The notes under the pieces: generated by a model
What the model was told of the DNA's origin: nothing
The model's database searches: none
What the model saw: the letters and a program-made list of their open reading frames with translations, nothing else
Position numbers and translations under genes: made by a program
Part shown: positions 28,364-34,193 of the stretch, piece after piece
Position numbering within the stretch: the first letter of the stretch is position 1
Layout of the letters: the number at the start of each line of letters is the position of its first letter
Assembly: GCA_022825595.1 (NCBI GenBank)
Contig: JAJDWM010000217.1
Span: 1 to 34,193, forward strand
Length of the DNA stretch: 34,193 nucleotides
From: Bryobacterales bacterium
Lineage (GTDB): Bacteria > Acidobacteriota > Terriglobia > Bryobacterales > UBA6623
Reading direction: 5' to 3'

Positions 28364-29524
28364 GTGAGCACTAGCTCCGGCGTCTTGCCGGGCCACATCC
28401 TCCCGCTCTCTGGTCTCTTCCTCCGCGGCCCTCTGGGGAGCTGTGCTGCAGCGGTCGGGATTCTGCTCTGCAGCACGCTGGCTGGAGGGGAGGGCGTGCT
28501 AGCCCAAGAGTTGGCCTTCGAGGACTGGAAGCCCCGATCCACATTGGTCGCCCCGCAACGATTGGTGGCGCGGGCAAAGTTCCCGGTAATCGATGTGCAC
28601 AGCCACCATCGGCCTACCACGTCGCCGCAGCGCATCGACGAGATCGTCTCGGAAATGGACGACCTCAACCTAGCCGTGCTGGTGAACCTGAGCGGTGGAT
28701 CAGGATCTCGCCTGCAGCAGGCCGTCAAGGCCTTCAAGGGGCGCCATCCCAGTCGCTTCGCGTTGTTTGCCAATCCGGACTTTGGGGGGATCGGATCTCC
28801 CGGCTGGGGGCAGAGAGCGGCACGCCAGCTGGAAGAGGACGTGGCCTCAGGGGCGCAGGGCCTGAAGATCTTCAAGAACTTCGGAATGTCGGTGACCGAC
28901 CAGAGCGGCGGCCGTGTTCCCGTGGACTCGGAGGAGATGGACCCGATCTTCCAGACCTGTGCCCGCTTGGGTATTCCGGTCCTGATCCACGTGGCCGATC
29001 CGGCCGAGTTCTGGGCAGATCACGACGCGCACAACGAGCGCTGGCTCGAGCTCAAGCTCAGGCCGCGGCGCAAGCGGACTGCCCCACCGAGCTTTGGGCG
29101 ACTGATCGAGGAGCGGGACCGCATGCTGGCCCGGCACCCGGGAACGAACTTCATCCTCGCCCACATGGGCTGGCAGGGCAACAACCTCGGGGCGCTGTCC
29201 GCGCTGCTGGACCGCCTCAGCAACGTCTACGTGGACATCGCTGCCGTCCTTTATGAACTGGGCCGGGTTCCCTACAGCGGCAGGGCCTTCCTCGAGAAGT
29301 ACCAGGACAGAGTGCTATTCGGCAAGGACTCCTATGTCCCGAGCGAATTCCCGTACTACTGGCGCGTGTTGGAGACCCGCGACGAGTACTTCGAGTATTA
29401 CCGCAGGTACCATGCCCACTGGAACCTCTACGGACTCGGCCTACCCGACGCCACTCTGGCCCACATCTATTGGAGGAACGCCGCGCGTCTGATTCCGGGG
29501 ATTGACCCCGCAGCGTTCGAGTAG
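28364..29524 (+). CDS. Secreted amidohydrolase family (TIM-barrel metal-dependent hydrolase)
   Basis: GTG start, signal peptide; FPVIDVHSHHRPTTSPQRIDEIVSEMDDLNLAVLVNLSGG; IPVLIHVADPAEFW; NFILAHMGW; VLFGKDSYVPS. Confidence 0.88.
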   Translation: MSTSSGVLPGHILPLSGLFLRGPLGSCAAAVGILLCSTLAGGEGVLAQELAFEDWKPRSTLVAPQRLVARAKFPVIDVHSHHRPTTSPQRIDEIVSEMDDLNLAVLVNLSGGSGSRLQQAVKAFKGRHPSRFALFANPDFGGIGSPGWGQRAARQLEEDVASGAQGLKIFKNFGMSVTDQSGGRVPVDSEEMDPIFQTCARLGIPVLIHVADPAEFWADHDAHNERWLELKLRPRRKRTAPPSFGRLIEERDRMLARHPGTNFILAHMGWQGNNLGALSALLDRLSNVYVDIAAVLYELGRVPYSGRAFLEKYQDRVLFGKDSYVPSEFPYYWRVLETRDEYFEYYRRYHAHWNLYGLGLPDATLAHIYWRNAARLIPGIDPAAFE

Positions 29525-29529
29525 CGCGC

Positions 29530-31674
29530 TCATCGGCCCGCCAACGCTTCCCGGGCCAGCGCTTCTACCAAGTCCGCGACCGCCGCCGCGTCGCGCAGGT
29601 CGGCCACTTCCACCGGGGCGTGAGCATAACGCAGCGGGAACCCGATCGGGACGCTCGCCGAATCCAGCGACCGGAACACCGAGCTGTCGTTTCCGCCCGC
29701 GGTGACACCTACCTGCACCGGAATCGAATTGCGGCGGGCGATGCGAAGGACCCGATCGACTTCGTCGCGCGTAGCGAGGCCGCTCTCATCCACGGCCCGC
29801 ACGACCGCTCCAGACCCCAAGCGGGCGAATGCCATGTGCCGCGGCTCAAGTGGGCTGTCTGAAGTGACGAAGGTGTCTATGGCGTAGACGTGGACCGGCA
29901 TGTGCTCTTCGGCGTAGTGGCGAGCTCCTTGCAGCCCGGTCTCCTCCTTGGCGCTGAATACGAAGTCGACAGACCCACGAGCCCGGAGTGCGGCGCCCCG
30001 CAAACGGGCAATCGCCTCCAGCAGCAGTGCGCAACCGATCCGGTCGTCTAGCGAACGGCCGCTGACTCGACTGCCCAGCAAGCGCCGGTAGCGCCTGAAG
30101 GCCGTCGCGGTGGCGCCCGGCACGACGCCCGCAGCTTCCACGTCGGCACGGGAGCTGGCCCCGATGTCAAGCGTCCGCTCGGCCGGCGTCACGGCATGAA
30201 CAGCGCCTCTGTCGCCTAGGATCAGGCTCGGTTGCCCGGCGAACAGCCTCTGGATTCCTCCACCCACCGGCACGGCCGCCAGCAAGCCATTCGCCCGAAT
30301 GGAGGTCACCCGAAACCCGATCTCGTCCATGTGCGCGATAAAGGCGGCTGCCGGTGCACGTCTGCCGCCGATGCGCACCACAAGGTTGCCTGCGCCATCC
30401 ACTCCGGCGCGGCCCGTCGCGTACTCTGGGAGCCAGCTCCGGATGAGATCGCGTACTGGGCCCTCGTTTCCGCTGACCCCAATGACGGACAGCAGCCGCT
30501 CCAAGCGATCATCAAGTGTCTTGGGCGGCCGCCTCGCCGCCGCCGTGGGGGGTACGACAGCGCCAGTCTCGGGACGGCCCGAACCGGCCCGTGCACCAAT
30601 GGCAACCGCCAACACCTCCCGCAACTTCGCGACGTCGGACGGCTGGACGGCCTCCGCGGCCGAACTTGCGTTGCGCGCTCCAGGAGAAAGGACGGCGCAG
30701 GCGCTTGCCGCGCTCCACGGTTCCCCAGCGCTGAACGGCCCCAGAGACAGCGAGTGGCTGGACCGCCAAACCACTTCCAAGCCGAACGAACTTGCAATCT
30801 TCGAGAGCCGCCTCGCGAGCGCCTCGGAATCCGCCCGCCCGGAGCACGGCGCGACGGACGCTGCCGTTTCTCGAGCCGGTGCGAGCAGCACTAGCGTGCG
30901 AGGCTGGAGCGAGTTCACGACGCGCGTGAGCCCAGCGTTGCCAGCTTCTTGCTGGGCAGCGATGGCAAGCGCCACACCGCTGCTCAGCTCGACTTGGGCC
31001 AATCGCTCTGCGAGGCCGAGCACAACGGTCGGGCCGACGCGAGAGGAAATCCAAGGGCTGGACAGCCACCCACCGGCCAAGGGTGCCACTCGCTTCTCGA
31101 GGGTGACCCGGTCCAGAACTCCCAGACCTGCAAGCTTCGCCTCCGCCGAGCTTGCCGCTCCTACATCGACGAAGAGACCTTGGCCGCCCAAATGGCCGCT
31201 GGAGCGAAAGTGCACCGACGGAGCAGCGATCACCCCTGCCAGGATCCCGTCAGAATGCGTGGAGACCCGCACATGCTGGCCTGCAAAGTGCCTTGCCATC
31301 GCTTCGGCACTGCGTCCCGACCCGAGCGGGTGCACGCGAAGGTAGCCCTCGGCGTCAATTCCCGAGACAACCAAGCCTGGCTCGTCACCCGCAGTCACGA
31401 TGAGCGTGGTCGGTGCACCCGGCCCGAACTCGAGCACTAGGGACCCGTCCCGACCAAACCTCTGCCTTCCCCCGACACGGTCGGCAATCATGCTGACTAG
31501 GCGGCCCTCGTCGCCGGCTGCGGCGTCCACGGCGGCAAGAAGCGCCAAATCGTCGGTGCTCGATGCGGCGGGAAAGACGCTGGCCAAGCAAAGCAGCCCC
31601 GAGAACACGGCTCGGGATGCCCGCCGCAGGCACCCGTCCCGGACCGTGGGGCCTAGCCTGCCGAGGCGGAACAT
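29530..31674 (-). CDS. M42 family metallopeptidase, tandem-domain (degenerate N-terminal copy + complete C-terminal copy), secreted
   Basis: C-terminal half: HMDEIGF, DIGASSRADVEAAGV, LDDRIGCALLLEAI, FSAKEETGLQGA, DTFVTSD, GGNDSSVF, RYAHAPVEV. N-terminal half has matching but altered blocks. Signal peptide at N terminus. Confidence 0.85.
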   Translation of the reverse strand: MFRLGRLGPTVRDGCLRRASRAVFSGLLCLASVFPAASSTDDLALLAAVDAAAGDEGRLVSMIADRVGGRQRFGRDGSLVLEFGPGAPTTLIVTAGDEPGLVVSGIDAEGYLRVHPLGSGRSAEAMARHFAGQHVRVSTHSDGILAGVIAAPSVHFRSSGHLGGQGLFVDVGAASSAEAKLAGLGVLDRVTLEKRVAPLAGGWLSSPWISSRVGPTVVLGLAERLAQVELSSGVALAIAAQQEAGNAGLTRVVNSLQPRTLVLLAPARETAASVAPCSGRADSEALARRLSKIASSFGLEVVWRSSHSLSLGPFSAGEPWSAASACAVLSPGARNASSAAEAVQPSDVAKLREVLAVAIGARAGSGRPETGAVVPPTAAARRPPKTLDDRLERLLSVIGVSGNEGPVRDLIRSWLPEYATGRAGVDGAGNLVVRIGGRRAPAAAFIAHMDEIGFRVTSIRANGLLAAVPVGGGIQRLFAGQPSLILGDRGAVHAVTPAERTLDIGASSRADVEAAGVVPGATATAFRRYRRLLGSRVSGRSLDDRIGCALLLEAIARLRGAALRARGSVDFVFSAKEETGLQGARHYAEEHMPVHVYAIDTFVTSDSPLEPRHMAFARLGSGAVVRAVDESGLATRDEVDRVLRIARRNSIPVQVGVTAGGNDSSVFRSLDSASVPIGFPLRYAHAPVEVADLRDAAAVADLVEALAREALAGR

Positions 31675-31704
31675 TCTGGTGAGGCCATTCAGCGGCGGGG
31701 CCCC

Positions 31705-32016
31705 TCAGCCGGAGACCGCGCCAAGAGCTTCCTCCAGTTCGGCTCGGGCATGGACATCCCCGGTGCGGAAGGAAGCTTGGATGCCCTTCTGGTACATGTC
31801 CTTCGCCTTTGCTGGGCGGCGTAGCCGCTCCAATGCCTTTCCTGCGTGAAAGTATGCGGCTTGGTAGTCCGCATCCAACCGCAGCACGTGCGCGAATTCT
31901 TCCATGGCACGGCCATCCTCGCCTCGCTTGGCGTACTCCTGCGCAAGGCCATAGCGGGCGAACACGTTGGACGGTTGTGCCTCAAGCAGCTGCCGGAGAG
32001 CGCCGATCCGATCCAT
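31705..32016 (-). CDS. Tetratricopeptide repeat protein
   Basis: MDRIGALRQLLEAQPSNVFARYGLAQEYAKRGEDGRAMEEFAHVLRLDADYQAAYFHAGKALERLRRPAKAKDMYQKGI. Confidence 0.85.
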   Translation of the reverse strand: MDRIGALRQLLEAQPSNVFARYGLAQEYAKRGEDGRAMEEFAHVLRLDADYQAAYFHAGKALERLRRPAKAKDMYQKGIQASFRTGDVHARAELEEALGAVSG

Positions 32017-32066
32017 AGGAGCAGGATACCAACGGACTGCATCCGGTCGCGGGTACACTGGAGCGC

Positions 32067-32477
32067 TTGGCGTGCCCCTGCTTCGAGCCCACAGTGCCCA
32101 TGGATTGGCCCGCTTGGCGAGGGCGGTTTCGCCCCCCTCTCGGCCAGCCGTACTCCGGAACGTGCCGCGCGGAACCTCCGAATCCCATTCTTCCGGACGC
32201 CGAACTTCTTATGGATTGCTGCAACGTGGGTTATGCGAAGGGCCGCTGCGAGCGCGTCCCTGCAGCGGCCGACGACGCGGTGAGGTTCAGCCATGGACCT
32301 TCCGGGGAGGTGCGCTGGTCCTTTGAGAGAGACCACCTACCGGCGGACTACGGGACAACCGTCCCCGGTGAGGAGTCCGGGCAGGGGAGCGTCCTCGACA
32401 GCCAGATCGAGGCATTCGCAGCGGCCATAGCACAGACGCTGAGCGCGCAGGTTGCGACTGGCAGCCCCAAGCGCTAA
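32067..32477 (+). CDS. Small Cys-rich hypothetical protein
   Basis: TTG start MACPCFEPTVPMDW... or ATG at 32100; GQPYSGTCRA and LLMDCCNVGYAKGRCERVPAAADDAVRFSHGPSGEVRWSFERDHLPADYG; divergent from the TPR gene. Confidence 0.6.
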   Translation: MACPCFEPTVPMDWPAWRGRFRPPLGQPYSGTCRAEPPNPILPDAELLMDCCNVGYAKGRCERVPAAADDAVRFSHGPSGEVRWSFERDHLPADYGTTVPGEESGQGSVLDSQIEAFAAAIAQTLSAQVATGSPKR

Positions 32478-32480
32478 ACT
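32452..32480 (+). promoter_or_regulatory. Predicted sigma70-type promoter TTGCGA-N17-TAAACT for the Gfo/Idh/MocA gene
   Basis: -35 TTGCGA (32452-32457), 17-nt spacer, -10 TAAACT (32475-32480), 9 nt before ATG 32490. Confidence 0.5.
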
Positions 32481-32489
32481 CGGCTTCAG

Positions 32490-33956
32490 ATGCAGACTGA
32501 GAGTCACACACACGACAGCCCACCGCACGAAACGCAATCCGGAGTCGGCCGGACCGAGATCGACCGAAGAGAGTTCGCCAAGGGTGCGACAGGTCTAGGC
32601 GTCGCGGCAGCCACATTGGCGCACGGCCCGTTCGTTCGGACCAGCAAAGCTGCGGACCGGGTCGTCCGCTACGCCATGATCGGCCCGGGCAGCCGCGGGC
32701 GGCGCCTGCTCGAGCGCCATCTGGTCCACATGCAGCACGGGGAGTGCGTCGCCCTGTGTGACATTTACGAGAAGAACCTCAGGCGGGCCCTAGAGGTGTT
32801 CGACAACGCTCCTAAGGGATACACCGACTACAACGACCTGCTGCAGGACAACTCGATCGAGGCCGTCCTGATTACCGTTCCGCTGTACCTTCACTTCCCT
32901 GTCATGAAGGCGGCGCTCGAGGCCGGCAAGCACGTCTTCTGTGAGAAGTCGCTAGTGTTCACGCCGGAGGAGGTGCACGCCCTGCGCGCCCTGCACGAGG
33001 AGCGGCCGGACCAGATCATACAAGTTGGCCTCCAGCGACGCTACAGCAAGCTCTACCAGCGTGCCAAGCAGCTCATCGACAGCGGTGCGATCGGGAACGT
33101 CACCCACATTCAGGCACAGTGGCACCGCAACACCAACTGGCGGCGCAAGGCCTCGCAAGAGTTCGAGGACCAGTTCAACTGGCGGCTGTACCGAAAGTAC
33201 TCGGGTGGCCTTTGCGCGGAGCTGATGTCGCACCAAGTGGATGTCGCCGACTGGATCCTGGACCAGCACCCGAGATCGGTCATGGGGGTCGGTGGGCTCG
33301 ACTATTGGAGGGACGGCCGCGACATCTACGACAACATCAATCTGGTGTTCGAGTACGCCGGCGGACAGAAGCTTCAGTACAGCTCGATCATGACCAACCG
33401 TCACATTGCCGGAAGGCGCGTTCCCGGCGACGGCTGCCGCGAGACCATTCTCGGCACGGACGGGGCCATTGAGCTGACCCTCATCCCTTACGGCGACGGC
33501 ATGCTGTACCGGGACGTGATGAAGGTGAAAATGGAGGATCAGGCCCAGCAGGAGAACGACGGGGAGAACTGGGTCGCCGGAGCAACCGTCGGCATGGACA
33601 CGGCCGAACAGGGAGACGGTTTCCCGATCGATCCCGAGGCCGTGGATCCGAACGCGGTGGGCTTCGTCGAGAAGGAGCTTTTCTTTGCCCGGACCTGGGC
33701 CTACAACAAGGGCATCCTCAGGCCGACAGAGGACGTGGACCCCGAGTACGCCGAACTGTCCAGCTTCCTCACTGACGTGGCGACCGGAGGGCGCCCCCGG
33801 GCGGACATCGAAGTGGGCCTTCAGGACTCAGTCGCCGTGATGCTGGCCAATTTGGCGATGGACCAGCAGCGCAAGGTCGACTTCATCGAGATCGAGCAGA
33901 TGGGCGGCGGCGGTGTCCAGATGAGTTCCGCGCCAGAGGCTGGCAGCGGGGCATAG
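32490..33956 (+). CDS. Gfo/Idh/MocA family oxidoreductase with Tat signal
   Basis: IDRREFAKGATGLGVAAATLAHG; VRYAMIGPGSRGRRLLERHL; HVFCEKSLVFTPEEVHAL; GGLCAELMSHQVDVADWIL. Confidence 0.92.
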   Translation: MQTESHTHDSPPHETQSGVGRTEIDRREFAKGATGLGVAAATLAHGPFVRTSKAADRVVRYAMIGPGSRGRRLLERHLVHMQHGECVALCDIYEKNLRRALEVFDNAPKGYTDYNDLLQDNSIEAVLITVPLYLHFPVMKAALEAGKHVFCEKSLVFTPEEVHALRALHEERPDQIIQVGLQRRYSKLYQRAKQLIDSGAIGNVTHIQAQWHRNTNWRRKASQEFEDQFNWRLYRKYSGGLCAELMSHQVDVADWILDQHPRSVMGVGGLDYWRDGRDIYDNINLVFEYAGGQKLQYSSIMTNRHIAGRRVPGDGCRETILGTDGAIELTLIPYGDGMLYRDVMKVKMEDQAQQENDGENWVAGATVGMDTAEQGDGFPIDPEAVDPNAVGFVEKELFFARTWAYNKGILRPTEDVDPEYAELSSFLTDVATGGRPRADIEVGLQDSVAVMLANLAMDQQRKVDFIEIEQMGGGGVQMSSAPEAGSGA

Positions 33957-33972
33957 GCCCGTACGAAGCAAA

Positions 33973-34025
33973 GGGCGGCGGGGGAGGGCCGCTAGGCGCG
34001 GTCCGACGCGACCTAAGCGCCGCCC
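33973..34025. terminator. Nested inverted repeats between convergent genes (possible bidirectional terminator)
   Basis: Outer arms GGGCGGCG (33973-33980)/CGCCGCCC (34018-34025); inner hairpin GGGCCGC (33986-33992)-TAGGC-GCGGTCC (33998-34004). No U tract; overlaps the cupin 3' end. Confidence 0.35.
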
Positions 34026-34193
34026 GACCCTGTCTTGGCGCGGCCGCGTGGCGCCGGAGGTGGCGCCATGACCGTCAGAACTACGAGGTTCTCGGGGCCC
34101 GGGTTCTCCAGCGCGTGCGGCTCGCCTTCGCGCGCCAATACCAGGTCGCCCGGCCCGACTCGGTCGCGGCGGTCGCCCACAGTCACGTCTCCG
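34013..34193 (-). CDS. Cupin domain protein, C-terminal part only (start lies beyond the window)
   Basis: Minus-strand translation GDVTVGDRRDRVGPGDLVLAREGEPHALENPGPENLVVLTVMAPPPAPRGRAKTGSGGA* with cupin motif 2 pattern. Confidence 0.7.
   Translation of the reverse strand, partial: GDVTVGDRRDRVGPGDLVLAREGEPHALENPGPENLVVLTVMAPPPAPRGRAKTGSGGA

Noticed and set aside
30299-31345. 348-aa plus-strand ORF
   Set aside because: Antisense to the M42 peptidase; composition typical of a shadow frame.

Overview
GC-rich bacterial chromosomal window of 34,193 bp. It is densely coding, with about 30 supported protein genes and no rRNA, tRNA, CRISPR array or transposase that I could recognise. Gene content in order: NUDIX/NrtR-type regulator divergent from an ARPP-1 (DUF6569)-like gene across twin 21-bp palindromes; sulfatase / [2Fe-2S] ferredoxin / beta-propeller run; c-type cytochrome + DsbD; MFS transporter; MacAB-like ABC exporter with two permeases; SDR divergent from an LvaA/ACAD10-type kinase; rhomboid protease + TatA; trmFO-xerC; an isolated HpnJ-like radical SAM gene; OPT transporter; 2-hydroxyacid dehydrogenase + HpcH/HpaI aldolase; MsbA-like ABC; gmk-rpoZ; amidohydrolase; tandem-domain M42 peptidase; TPR protein; Cys-rich hypothetical; Tat-type Gfo/Idh/MocA oxidoreductase; 3'-truncated window-edge cupin. 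Best leads: (1) the NrtR-like / ARPP-1 divergent pair with two equally spaced palindromes over both promoters; (2) a catalytically complete rhomboid directly upstream of a TatA with an N-terminal extension, reminiscent of the Providencia AarA-TatA relationship; (3) a DnaA-box-like cluster in the hpnJ/OPT intergenic gap; (4) a two-domain M42 peptidase whose N-terminal copy has lost its metal ligands; (5) a small Cys-rich conserved-looking protein. All assignments come from reading motifs; no database search was run.
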